A DNA stretch of 64,000 nt from Candidatus Dadabacteria bacterium CSP1-2 (lineage in GTDB: Bacteria; Desulfobacterota_D; UBA1144; Nemesobacterales; CSP1-2), in assembly GCA_001443445.1 (NCBI GenBank), contig LDXN01000006.1, forward strand, positions 1 through 64,000, in the 5' to 3' direction. The notes beneath the pieces were generated by a model. It had not been told where the DNA came from. It was given only the letters and a program-made list of their open reading frames with translations, and searched no databases. This document shows, in pieces, positions 1 through 9,445 of this stretch (its first letter is position 1; the number at the start of each line of letters is the position of its first letter). The translations under genes were made by a program, and so were the position numbers.

Positions 1-33
1 CACTTTGCTACTCAATTGTAATCATTTAATTTT

Positions 34-798
34 TTATTTTGTGTTCAGCCAGTCCCTTGCATTAAACTCTTTCCCTGTAATACCAACGGACTCATCAGAT
101 GCCAAATACAAAAACACATGTACAATATCCTCAGGAGTAGGTAATGTCATCGGATCTTCACCAGGATATGCTCTTGCTCTCATTTCTGTTCTAGTACCAC
201 CTGGGTTAACAGAGTTTACTCTTACGTTAGCAGAGCTTAGCTCGTCTGCTAGAACCTGTGTTAATCCCTCAAGACCAAACTTAGAAGCAGCATAAGCACC
301 CCATAGCGCTTTACCTCGTCTACCGACACTTGACGAAACATTGATAATCGAACCACTTTTTGATTTAAGCAGAAAAGGGAGAATCGCTTTTATTACAAAA
401 AACTGGCCATTAAGATTTACATTAATCACTTCTTCCCAAATATCCTCAGGGTAATCTAAAATAGAAGCGCGAACACCCAGGATACTTGCGTTATTTACAA
501 GGATATCTAGCTTATTCCATTTTTCCTCCACTCGATTAGCAAGCCTTTTTATATCATCTTTATTTACAACATCAGCTTTTACATATTCTATCTCTCCATG
601 TGGTAGTATTTGATGCGCAGTGTGCATCAAATGGAAATTAAAAGATTTTGAAATCTCTTGGCACGCATCCTTTAAGCTATCTTCATTGCGTCCACAGATT
701 ATTACAGAAGCGCCTTCTTTTACATAAGCCTTCGCGATAGCCTTTCCAATTCCGCCACCTGCACCGGTAATCAGTGCTGTTTTATCTTTTAGCCTCAT
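34..798 (-). CDS. SDR-family NAD(P)-dependent oxidoreductase
   Basis: TGAGGGIGKA Rossmann motif, NNAS, YAASK catalytic motif; ATG at 798 preferred over the TTG at 807. Confidence 0.9.
   Translation of the reverse strand: MRLKDKTALITGAGGGIGKAIAKAYVKEGASVIICGRNEDSLKDACQEISKSFNFHLMHTAHQILPHGEIEYVKADVVNKDDIKRLANRVEEKWNKLDILVNNASILGVRASILDYPEDIWEEVINVNLNGQFFVIKAILPFLLKSKSGSIINVSSSVGRRGKALWGAYAASKFGLEGLTQVLADELSSANVRVNSVNPGGTRTEMRARAYPGEDPMTLPTPEDIVHVFLYLASDESVGITGKEFNARDWLNTK
603..645. repeat. Palindromic element copy A (core ATTTGATGCGCAGTGTGCATCAAAT, 608-632), inside the SDR CDS
   Basis: 25-nt near-perfect palindrome; same architecture and flanks (GTAGTAT...) as 28673-28714. Confidence 0.65.
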
Positions 799-1107
799 AA
801 AATCCAAAGTATACCAGAATTATATAGGGATGTTTTGTTATTTAGAGGCTTTATTGTTAAGGAATGTTTCTTTCTGTATAAAAAGGATATAAGTAAAACT
901 TTTTAGGTTAATAAGTTAAAAAAAACTATTTGTTTAATTTCTGTTTTCATATCTTCGCTGGTGAGTTCAATAACTTATGCTTCAAAGGAGCATATGTTGA
1001 ACGCTGAGTTGCAAGAAAAGGTTGTTCAGTTTTGCTTACCAACGAACCACTGCTGGCATATATTTGGATGACAAAGAATGTTCCTAGACAAGCTAAAAAA
1101 TAGATCT

Positions 1108-1677
1108 TCAATCGGGGGTAATCACATACCAGATATTGGATATATAGCCGGCAGCATCGGGCTTAGTGATCTCCTTTACTATCGTAGGTTCTTTACCTTT
1201 GCATCTCCATTCATAGATTGTAGCTCGGCCTGACGCATATGCAGGGATAAATTCAGAATCAAGATTGGATTCACACCACTCTACCATTCCCTCATTCGGT
1301 TTATGACTAGTATCTGCCTTCTGATCGCACGGCAGGTTTGCTCCAACGTTACAAGCATATACTTTTCCATCCATGCATCGCCAGAAAGTTCCTCTTATGA
1401 ATACATCAAGAGGTGCGCCTCCAGGTGCTTCAAAAGCTTTCTGTAAACCACGAGCAATTACTTCTGGAATCTTCGGTCCAACATATCTGGAATCAGGAGA
1501 ATCAATATTACTAACGGCACTACAGTAAGTAAATGGATCAGTATAAGTTTGTCCCGTTTCAGAGTCCTTTTTCATTGAGACTGTACCGCTTTGGTCAGAT
1601 TTATCTTTGCACGATATAAGCGATATAGCAAGAAGAAAAACACTGGTTATGATCAAACATGCGCGTAGGTATCTCAT
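1108..1677 (-). CDS. Hypothetical lipoprotein
   Basis: Signal peptide with lipobox LISC; Cys-rich mature region. Confidence 0.6.
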   Translation of the reverse strand: MRYLRACLIITSVFLLAISLISCKDKSDQSGTVSMKKDSETGQTYTDPFTYCSAVSNIDSPDSRYVGPKIPEVIARGLQKAFEAPGGAPLDVFIRGTFWRCMDGKVYACNVGANLPCDQKADTSHKPNEGMVEWCESNLDSEFIPAYASGRATIYEWRCKGKEPTIVKEITKPDAAGYISNIWYVITPD

Positions 1678-2252
1678 ATCTACACTTCGTTAACTTTCAA
1701 TCCATAACACAAAAAATATTGAGTTACAAATTGATGATTCGAATAAAACCACTGCATAGATATATTTAAATATTATGAGAAAAAGACAGGGCTACTAAAT
1801 TAATCGATTTATAGCTGTGAATTAAATAAGCAACTTACATATTAACTTTAAGTTAGGATAAACTAGATGGAGTATAAAACTTTAAGTTTACTGTTGAGCG
1901 AGCAGAACTCATTGAAAATAGCCAGGGTTTTTATCCTTAATAGTGAATATTAAGTATTGTTAAGTAAATAATTAACGTCCGATAAGATATATTATGTCAA
2001 CTAGAAAAGACTTAATTAGAGCCTTTTTTTAAGACTTTTATACAAATCAAATATTAATAACGCATATACTTCTCAGACAATTACAGGAACTGTTCCTAGT
2101 CCTTTATGACTTTATCTTCGTTTCTATGAAAGAAATAATATGGATAAAACTAACCTTCTCATCAGTTTTTATAAATTAATCCCTTGAATGCTGAGATATT
2201 TATATTATATTAAATTGACTATAATATTGCCAATTCCAAAGGAGCATAAACC

Positions 2253-2579
2253 ATGCCGATTTATGAATATGAGTGCGAAAAATGTAAGCGGATAAATGAA
2301 GTGCTACAAGGTTTTAATGACCCGCCCCTAAAAAAATGTAAATATTGCAAGGGAAAGGTACAACGCATAATTTCTTTATCTTCTTTTCAACTTACTGGAA
2401 CGGGATGGTATGCCACAGATTATGCAAAGGGACCTGGAATACCACCAGATGTAGCTAAAGATAACCCTGCCCTTTCTGATTCTAACAACGGTAGTGGTAA
2501 AAAGGATGAGGAGTCGAAGCCTAAGAAACCTAGGAAATCTGGGTTGCCAAATATGGAAAAGAGTGATGTTAAGATATAA
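2253..2579 (+). CDS. FmdB-family zinc ribbon protein
   Basis: MPIYEYECEKC...CKYCKGKVQRIIS motif; SD-like AAAGGAG upstream. Confidence 0.9.
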   Translation: MPIYEYECEKCKRINEVLQGFNDPPLKKCKYCKGKVQRIISLSSFQLTGTGWYATDYAKGPGIPPDVAKDNPALSDSNNGSGKKDEESKPKKPRKSGLPNMEKSDVKI

Positions 2580-2673
2580 CTTTAAGGATTAGCTCTAACT
2601 ATCAGTAATAATTAATAAAGTATTTAACCTATATAAGCCCATAAGTTAATTTATCCTTCGCATATTAACCCTT

Positions 2674-3279
2674 TTATCTAACCGACAATTTAAACACTAT
2701 ATTTAAGGATTCTTGTAGAATGGTTTTTATCGTCTCTAGACTATGATTGAATTCATGATCATTTAATACGGGCCTTGACTCAACAAGGGAAAACTCTTTT
2801 CTCATATTAACCCACGATTTACAACCACTATATTCAGGTATTATCTCGATAGTTTTTGGCTCTAAGAGTCTGTATACCTTTAGAAATAGCATATAAAGTG
2901 GTTTCCTCGGACGCCATTTGAGTCTTTCATACAAATAATCATTATTCCATATATAGTATGGTGATAGTGCATTGATTTGTGCCATTTGGGTTATTTCTGC
3001 TATATGCGAAATAGTAGCCCAATTTCTAATTTTTAGTGTATTAGTATCATTCGAGTCATTAAGAATCGTGTATAGCTGCTTCCTGAATTTATCTTTAAGT
3101 GATTCCTCTCTTTGGTGTTCATATGTTGGATAAAGAAGAAATCTATCATGCTCTATTCTGAATTCCCTACCCTCTTCGTGTATTCCACCTTTTCTAAAGA
3201 GGATTGTCTGTATTCCTTCATCTAGAGCCTTAATAGTAACCGCCCATTCCTTAAGGGCTATGTTGCTCTTAGATATCAT
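2674..3279 (-). CDS. DUF1802-like protein
   Basis: N-terminus ALKEWAVTIKALDEGIQTILFRKGGIHEEG..F..EH..F.LYPT..HQ resembles DUF1802. Confidence 0.65.
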   Translation of the reverse strand: MISKSNIALKEWAVTIKALDEGIQTILFRKGGIHEEGREFRIEHDRFLLYPTYEHQREESLKDKFRKQLYTILNDSNDTNTLKIRNWATISHIAEITQMAQINALSPYYIWNNDYLYERLKWRPRKPLYMLFLKVYRLLEPKTIEIIPEYSGCKSWVNMRKEFSLVESRPVLNDHEFNHSLETIKTILQESLNIVFKLSVR

Positions 3280-3422
3280 GCATTTCCCTCATTAGATATT
3301 TACAAGATGATTATAGCATCAAAAATGTTTACATACGAAACTGATTTCATATGTATTTGGCTTGACAATTGCCTATAGTTTCTTACAGGATTTCCATTAT
3401 CATCGTTATGACAACACAGGAA

Positions 3423-3495
3423 TGTCATTGCGAGGAGTGAAACGACGAAGCAATCCAAAAAAGACGAGATTGCTTCGCTAACGCTCGCAATGACA
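3423..3495. repeat. REP-like palindromic intergenic element (TGTCATTGCGAG ... CTCGCAATGACA)
   Basis: Terminal inverted repeats plus inner GAAGCAATC/GATTGCTTC pair. Confidence 0.8.
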
Positions 3496-3520
3496 GGCAA
3501 GCATCGAATTGCTTCATAGA

Positions 3521-3557
3521 GTTTACACTGAGCCCTTCGGCTTCGCTCAGGGTAAAC
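3521..3557. repeat. Palindromic intergenic element GTTTACACTGAGC...GCTCAGGGTAAAC
   Basis: 13-bp arms with one mismatch. Confidence 0.65.
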
Positions 3558-3704
3558 TTCGTCGAAGGGTTCCTCGCAGCCACAGAAGGGAATGTCCGTC
3601 TAAATGCTGATACCCTGCTTACTGCAGGGCTCCTCAGAAAACTTGTTCTCTCTATTTATTAAGTTTATATTGTTTGAAATCAAAAAATTATAAGTTCTAA
3701 AAAT

Positions 3705-4496
3705 ATGGATCTGGGTTTAGAAAAAAAGGTTGCGATAGTAGCTGCATCAAGTAAAGGGCTTGGCAAGGCAATAGCCTTTAGACTTGGGGAAGAAGGAGCA
3801 AAACTAACTATCTTCGCAAGAGGAAAGTCTGACTTAGAGAATACAGCAAAGCAAATTGAGTTAAAAACCGGCGCGGAGGTTTTATCAATAGTAGCGGATG
3901 TCTCTAAGATAGATGACATCAGTAAAATTGTTTCTCAAACAGTCAATAGATATGGAACTGTACATATTCTTGTAAATAACGCTGGTGGCCCTCCTCTTGG
4001 GGATTTTCTCAGTTTCTCTCGTGAGGACTGGCTCAAAGCTTTAGAACTTAATTTACTAAGCACAATTAATTTGACTCGAGAAGTTATCCCATACATGCTA
4101 AGGCAAAAATGGGGAAGGATCGTTAATATCACCTCTTCCGCTGTAAAACAACCTATAGATGGTTTAATTCTCTCTAATACAGCAAGGGCTGGAGTAATAG
4201 GGTTTGCAAAGAGCATCTCAAATGAGTTTGCTAAAGATAATATACTTATAAACAACGTCTGCCCAGGTAGAATTCTTACGGATAGAATTATTCAACTTGC
4301 TGAGGAGAGAGCTAAAAGAAACAATACTGAGGTTGAAGAAGTAATAAGGTCATGGGAGCAAGAAATTCCTGCAAGAAGACTTGGAAAACCGGATGAACTT
4401 GCAAACCTTGTTGCATTTCTTGTTTCTGAGCGAGCAAGCTATATTACAGGGACGACTATCCAAGTAGACGGTGGTTTGGTGAAAGGGATCTTTTAA
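3705..4496 (+). CDS. SDR-family oxidoreductase (3-oxoacyl-ACP reductase-like)
   Basis: ASSKGLGKAIA, NNAGG, C-terminal YITGTTIQVDGG. Confidence 0.85.
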   Translation: MDLGLEKKVAIVAASSKGLGKAIAFRLGEEGAKLTIFARGKSDLENTAKQIELKTGAEVLSIVADVSKIDDISKIVSQTVNRYGTVHILVNNAGGPPLGDFLSFSREDWLKALELNLLSTINLTREVIPYMLRQKWGRIVNITSSAVKQPIDGLILSNTARAGVIGFAKSISNEFAKDNILINNVCPGRILTDRIIQLAEERAKRNNTEVEEVIRSWEQEIPARRLGKPDELANLVAFLVSERASYITGTTIQVDGGLVKGIF

Positions 4497-4554
4497 TGGG
4501 CCATTATAGGTATATATCACCCGCATTTATGTAAAGAACGACAACCAACAATCA

Positions 4555-5085
4555 ATGACAAAAATCAAAACAAGTATCTTATTACTATTTCATAGCCAAC
4601 CGATCTTATGTTTAGCATTTTGCTGCTTAATTTTTTATCTAATTCAAAATTATAGTTTTAAGGATCCGCTTAAGGTTAAAGATAGACCATCGCCCTCTAA
4701 TTTTTATATCGAGTTTGCTAAGGCCGATGAGTTTCCTGTTTTGTATGCTATAGGTAGTTCTCAAGAGCTAGAACGTGTAGTTCCTTCATCTGTTTACACA
4801 AAAATAAAACCTGGTGATAAGATTATAATACATGATAATGGCACTACTTCACTTTCTAGAATAAGTGGTAAAAAGCGCCTCGCTCTTGGTATTCCTATAG
4901 GGCTAAATTCAGCTAGTATAGATGACTTAACGGCGCTCCCGGGCGTCGGAATTAAACTGGCTGAAAGAATCGTTGAATATAAAAAGCTAAACGGTAGTTT
5001 TAAAAGCGTTGATGAGCTAGATAATGTAAAGGGATTTGGTAAGAAAAAGATTGAAGCAATAAAACCCTCTATTAATTTAGATTAG
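4555..5085 (+). CDS. ComEA-like helix-hairpin-helix protein, membrane anchored
   Basis: N-terminal TM; C-terminal LNSASIDDLTALPGVGIKLAERIVEYKKLNGSFKSVDELDNVKGFGKKKIEAIKP. Confidence 0.85.
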   Translation: MTKIKTSILLLFHSQPILCLAFCCLIFYLIQNYSFKDPLKVKDRPSPSNFYIEFAKADEFPVLYAIGSSQELERVVPSSVYTKIKPGDKIIIHDNGTTSLSRISGKKRLALGIPIGLNSASIDDLTALPGVGIKLAERIVEYKKLNGSFKSVDELDNVKGFGKKKIEAIKPSINLD

Positions 5086-7697
5086 CGGCGTATTAGAAAA
5101 TCAATTTCGCTTCCGGATGAGGATGTTGATGCAGTATCTTCATAGTTGTTCGCCGTTCCCCCAAAATCAATTGTAGTAGGGGATGAATCAAATTTATAAG
5201 GTATAAACCCATAGGGCGTACTTACAAATTGTATTCTATCCGGAACCTTAAAGTTACCGCTTGGGTATTTACTAAGTGCTGCTTTCATAAAATCTATCCA
5301 TATAGGAAGTGCTGCTTTTCCACCAACTTCCCCTTGGCCAATTGATTTGTGATTATCTTTGCCTACCCAGACTCCAGCAATTATCTTTGGACTAAACCCG
5401 ATAAACCAAGCATCGGTAAAATCGTTTGTAGTTCCAGTTTTTCCTGCAATTGGAGCAGTTGAGGTAAGTTCAAGTGCACTTCTCCCTGTTCCTTCACTTA
5501 TAACTGCTTGAAGCATATCTGTCATTATATAGGCTGTTTCAGGACTTATAACATGTTCTCCGGTCTTGGAAGAAGTTAATCCTTTGGAATCACCCTTTTG
5601 TAGAAGGCTCAAAAACTCCTTTTGGGTTAGAAAATCACTTTTTGTATTATCATCCAGGTTATTTTCTGTAAGATTACCTTCTTTAGGTTTGGTTTGTTCT
5701 GTAAAAGCGTTCCTACCAACACTCTTTGCAATTTGATTTAGAATATCAAGCCTTTTACCCTCTCTCTCAGCTTTTTCAGCTTCTTCTGTAGTACTATATT
5801 TCCAAGTTGTGCCTTCTTCTACAAGCTTTCCGTCTCGGTCGTATATACGCACTATAAATTTAGGTTCTACAAGCCTTCCACCTGAGGCAAAGACGTTAAA
5901 TGCCTTTACCATCTCTATAAGCCTTACGTCTGACCCACCAAGGGCAAGTGCTAGGTATGGACTTAGATGAGAGGTGAAGCCAAGCTTCTTTGCGTAATGC
6001 ACTGCATAACTGGGGTTTATATCCATTAGAATCCTTACGCTTGCTAGATTTCTTGATTTTGCTAAAGCTTCTCTCATAGGAATCTCGCCTAGATAGCTAC
6101 CATCGTAGTTCTGAGGAGCCCAATCCTTAATTGTAACTGGCATATCATAGACAAAAGTCGTTTCTGTATAGCCTTTATCTATTGCCGCGGCATAGACAAT
6201 TGGCTTAAAAGAAGAGCCTGGTTGTCTAAGCGCCTGTGTCGCTCTATTGAACTGTGAATCTGTGAAATCGTACCCTCCAATTATTGCTTTAATCTCGCCT
6301 GAGCTTACATCCATAGCTAAGAGTGCCCCCTGAGATTCAGGTATGAAATCAAGGGACATAATATAATTCACTTTCTCCTCCTTGAGAGCTTTTACTTTAA
6401 CTACAACTACATCGCCAACTCGTAACTCGAAGGGGAGTAGATCTATATTATTGTATCCATAAGGTGACGTATATTTGTCAGAAAGTGGATTCTGAGGGCT
6501 CTGTTGTAGATTTGGTAGAAGTGAACTTACTATAAACTTGAGATTCCCTAAGTATTTACCAATCCCGATTACTGCAGTAAAAATATTTGTTGAATTATCT
6601 TTTGTGACACTCAGAACTGTACCTTGATAGGATTTATCCTTCTCTAAGTTGCTGGTATTTTGTGAATCTCTGTATTTATCAATTTCTTTTTGATTATTTA
6701 AATGCTTAATGACAATAGGATTTCCTTCTCTTGACTCCAGTTCCAGAATTCCTTGTTTTAAAGCCCGCCCTCCTGCAAGACTTAAGTCAACGTCGAGTGT
6801 GGTAAATACTGTGTAACCTCCTTCAATGAGAGCTTTTGAACCATATTTGTTTTCTATATATTGTCTAATGAGTTCTACAAAATAGGGAGCTATTTCAAGA
6901 TTAGTATTTCTCCTTGGTGCAATTGCAATCTTGTATTCTTGTGCCTGATTTATTTGCTCTTTATTTGCGAATCCTTCGTCTTCCATTATTTTTAGTATCA
7001 GTTCTTGTCTTTTCTTTGCCCTATCGAAATGCAAGCGCGGATTGTAGTATCCAGGCGCTTTTGGTAATGCAGCGAGAAATGTAGCCTCTGCAAGATTTAT
7101 TTCTGTAGTGGACTTGCCAAAGTAGTTTCTGCTTGCAGCTTCAATTCCATAGGTGCCATCTCCAAAATAAATATGATTAAAGTAGATATAAAGAATCTCT
7201 TCTTTTGAAAGATTCTTCTCCATTTTGTATGCAAGGATTGCCTCTTTTACCTTTCTTGTGATACTCCTTTCAGGAGAAAGAACAAGGTTCTTTACAACCT
7301 GTTGGGTTATTGTGCTCCCACCTTGTACTATCTCGCCTTCCTCTATGTTTTTTAAAAGTGCACCAATGACACGTTTAAGATCAACCCCTTTATGTTCAAA
7401 AAAGCGCTTATCTTCAACCGCAATGAATGCATTTTTTACGAGTGGTGGGATTTCTTCATATGGGATTAGCTTTCTTCTTTCAGTTCCGAACTCTCCAATA
7501 AGTTGGCCATCGGATGAGTAGATTTCTGTCGTAAGATAGGGTTTATAGCCTGTGATTTTTGTGAGGTCTGGCAGGTCATGAGTGAAGTACCAGTACATAC
7601 TGTAAATGAATACAAAGGTAATTATTAAAAGTATAGTAAAAGTAATAATAGTTGATTTAATTTTGCTTCTTTTGCGCAGGTTTATTTGCCGCTTCAT
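5082..7697 (-). CDS. Penicillin-binding protein 1A (transglycosylase/transpeptidase)
   Basis: GT51 motifs (EDKRFFEHKGVD, QGGSTITQQVVKN), transpeptidase RQPGSSFKP, KTGTTNDFTDAWFIG. Confidence 0.95.
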   Translation of the reverse strand: MKRQINLRKRSKIKSTIITFTILLIITFVFIYSMYWYFTHDLPDLTKITGYKPYLTTEIYSSDGQLIGEFGTERRKLIPYEEIPPLVKNAFIAVEDKRFFEHKGVDLKRVIGALLKNIEEGEIVQGGSTITQQVVKNLVLSPERSITRKVKEAILAYKMEKNLSKEEILYIYFNHIYFGDGTYGIEAASRNYFGKSTTEINLAEATFLAALPKAPGYYNPRLHFDRAKKRQELILKIMEDEGFANKEQINQAQEYKIAIAPRRNTNLEIAPYFVELIRQYIENKYGSKALIEGGYTVFTTLDVDLSLAGGRALKQGILELESREGNPIVIKHLNNQKEIDKYRDSQNTSNLEKDKSYQGTVLSVTKDNSTNIFTAVIGIGKYLGNLKFIVSSLLPNLQQSPQNPLSDKYTSPYGYNNIDLLPFELRVGDVVVVKVKALKEEKVNYIMSLDFIPESQGALLAMDVSSGEIKAIIGGYDFTDSQFNRATQALRQPGSSFKPIVYAAAIDKGYTETTFVYDMPVTIKDWAPQNYDGSYLGEIPMREALAKSRNLASVRILMDINPSYAVHYAKKLGFTSHLSPYLALALGGSDVRLIEMVKAFNVFASGGRLVEPKFIVRIYDRDGKLVEEGTTWKYSTTEEAEKAEREGKRLDILNQIAKSVGRNAFTEQTKPKEGNLTENNLDDNTKSDFLTQKEFLSLLQKGDSKGLTSSKTGEHVISPETAYIMTDMLQAVISEGTGRSALELTSTAPIAGKTGTTNDFTDAWFIGFSPKIIAGVWVGKDNHKSIGQGEVGGKAALPIWIDFMKAALSKYPSGNFKVPDRIQFVSTPYGFIPYKFDSSPTTIDFGGTANNYEDTASTSSSGSEIDFLIRR

Positions 7698-7786
7698 TTT
7701 ATTTTTAAGTATATTTAATTTACAGTCATAGCTTCACAATATCAAGTTTTGTCTCTTCCTACTTAGAGTATCTATTAATTATATTA

Positions 7787-8056
7787 ATGAAATGGACTTT
7801 TAAAACTAATAGTAAAATTAATACACAAGAATCTGTTATAATAAAAGCCATGGAGCAAAAGGGTCAAGATATTGATGAATTAGATAGTTACATCCGTGGA
7901 GTAAATGATCAAGAACTTAAAGGAGTATTGCTCAAACTTAAAAACGAGTTAAGAAAACCTGGTGCGTCTTGGGAAATAGTAAGGAAAACACTTTACTCTT
8001 TGTGGAATAAGAATAAAGATGCATTGATCGAGATCCTTCCTTTTATTCTAAAGTAA
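7787..8056 (+). CDS. Hypothetical protein
   Basis: 89-aa ORF between two opposite-strand genes; start uncertain. Confidence 0.4.
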   Translation: MKWTFKTNSKINTQESVIIKAMEQKGQDIDELDSYIRGVNDQELKGVLLKLKNELRKPGASWEIVRKTLYSLWNKNKDALIEILPFILK

Positions 8057-8105
8057 TTAATAATCACTAACTATAATACAGTTTGCAATTTTGCATATTA
8101 CTAGC

Positions 8106-8894
8106 TTATTTACTTCCTTTAATCTCTACTATTAATTCTTCTGCATCTTTTCTATCCTTCACATACCAATCTGCATAGACCTTTGGTTTTTTTTCTTCTA
8201 AAACCTTGTTTAACTCATTTATTGCTTCTTCATTTCTATGTCTTTTTATAAGCACCCTTGCAAGGTCAACTCTAAGTATAGTCAAATGAGGTTCAAGTTC
8301 TATTGCACTTCTAAGGTAACTTTCAGCGAGTTCTAAGTCACCTCCAAAAAACCTTGGAAGCTCATAGTAAAGAACACCGTAAACATCAAGTGCTGGTACA
8401 TATTCTGGGTTTAATTGAAGAATAAGATTTAGCTCCTCCTTAAGCTTACGAACTAGGAAAAGGGATCTTAAGACTCCTTTTGTTTGACCCCATCTGCCAA
8501 TATTCGCAATATACCAAAAATGTCCATTGGGATTCTTTGGTGAGAGTTCAATCGCCTTTTTGGCTATATCCCTACCCTTTTCATATGCATTAAGTTTTTC
8601 AATTGTGTCTTTTGTGACAACATCTCCATAAATCAACCAGACGTGTGAAAGTAGGATTAGTGCTTCAATATTGTTGGGGGTTTTTTCTAGGATATTATCA
8701 AGTTTTTCGATCGCCCTATTAAGATTTTGATAATCCTTATAGTAGCTAAGATAAATATCTTCGGCCTCTTTAACTTCGATTACCTCAGCGCTCAGTTTAT
8801 TGAAGCCAACGATGAGGGCAAGAAAAGAAATGGAAAGGTAGTAAATCTTATTTGTATGCTTTTTATAATTTCTTCTCGGAATCTTGTAGTTCAT
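8106..8894 (-). CDS. TPR-repeat protein, signal-anchored
   Basis: Repeated TPR-like helices (NPEYVPALDVYGVLYYE, ...LAESYLRSAIELEP). Confidence 0.7.
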   Translation of the reverse strand: MNYKIPRRNYKKHTNKIYYLSISFLALIVGFNKLSAEVIEVKEAEDIYLSYYKDYQNLNRAIEKLDNILEKTPNNIEALILLSHVWLIYGDVVTKDTIEKLNAYEKGRDIAKKAIELSPKNPNGHFWYIANIGRWGQTKGVLRSLFLVRKLKEELNLILQLNPEYVPALDVYGVLYYELPRFFGGDLELAESYLRSAIELEPHLTILRVDLARVLIKRHRNEEAINELNKVLEEKKPKVYADWYVKDRKDAEELIVEIKGSK

Positions 8895-9079
8895 CGTTAA
8901 GTAAAATTTAAGTAAGAGAAAATTTCAATCTATAAATATAACACTTTAGTTATTTATTCCATCTAGATTTAGTTAACGCTAGTTGAAATACGTCTTCCAT
9001 ATGATTAAATTATCATTTCTAATGAAGAACCCTACAGCAAGCTGCAAGGTATCGGCATATAAACAGATGATCCCTTTGG

Positions 9080-9238
9080 TCATGCGAGGAGCCCTTCGTC
9101 TAGCTCAGGATAAGCTCCGCGACAAAGCAATCTGATTGAGATTCCTCCGGAGCCTGTACTGAGCCAATGCGAAGTATTCGGAATCACACTCCGTGCCAGG
9201 CTGCTTCCCCCGAAGACTTCATTGGGGGTCGCAATGAC
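9080..9238. repeat. Expanded composite REP-like element
   Basis: Begins TCATGCGAGGAGCCCTTCG, ends GGGTCGCAATGACA; same termini type as 3423-3495. Confidence 0.6.
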
Positions 9239-9246
9239 AATAGAAA

Positions 9247-9400
9247 CCCTGCAACAGGGAGGCTGTCCGACAATTATGGATGGTAAGAATTTGACCCCTC
9301 AGAATGCCCCAGGATCAACGATCGGCAACCTGGGAGGGGTTTTGCTACCCCCCAAGAATGCCGATTTTTGCATTTATCGGACAACCTCCAGGCTACAGGG
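9247..9400 (+). repeat. 154-bp structured element with ~28-bp imperfect terminal inverted repeats and internal hairpin, upstream of cysK
   Basis: CCCTGCAACAGGGAGGCTGTCCGACAA vs reverse complement CCCTGTAGCCTGGAGGTTGTCCGATAA; internal ACCCCTC..CCCAGG/CCTGGGAGGGGT. Confidence 0.6.
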
Positions 9401-9445
9401 AATAGTCGAGTTCAATCAGAACATCAAAAAATACAAGGAATTATA

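Noticed and set aside
994-1071. 25-aa ORF MLNAELQEKVVQFCLPTNHCWHIFG with an AAGGAG site
   Set aside because: Too short, no conserved family recognised; could be chance.
1680-2250. Long AT-rich intergenic region, searched for tRNA or small RNA
   Set aside because: No T-loop GTTCRANYC pattern or convincing hairpin seen; nothing supportable.
3300-3500. 66-aa minus-strand ORF
   Set aside because: Lies almost wholly in the REP-like palindrome (MPVIASVSEAISSFLDCFVVSLLAMT is a typical translated repeat).
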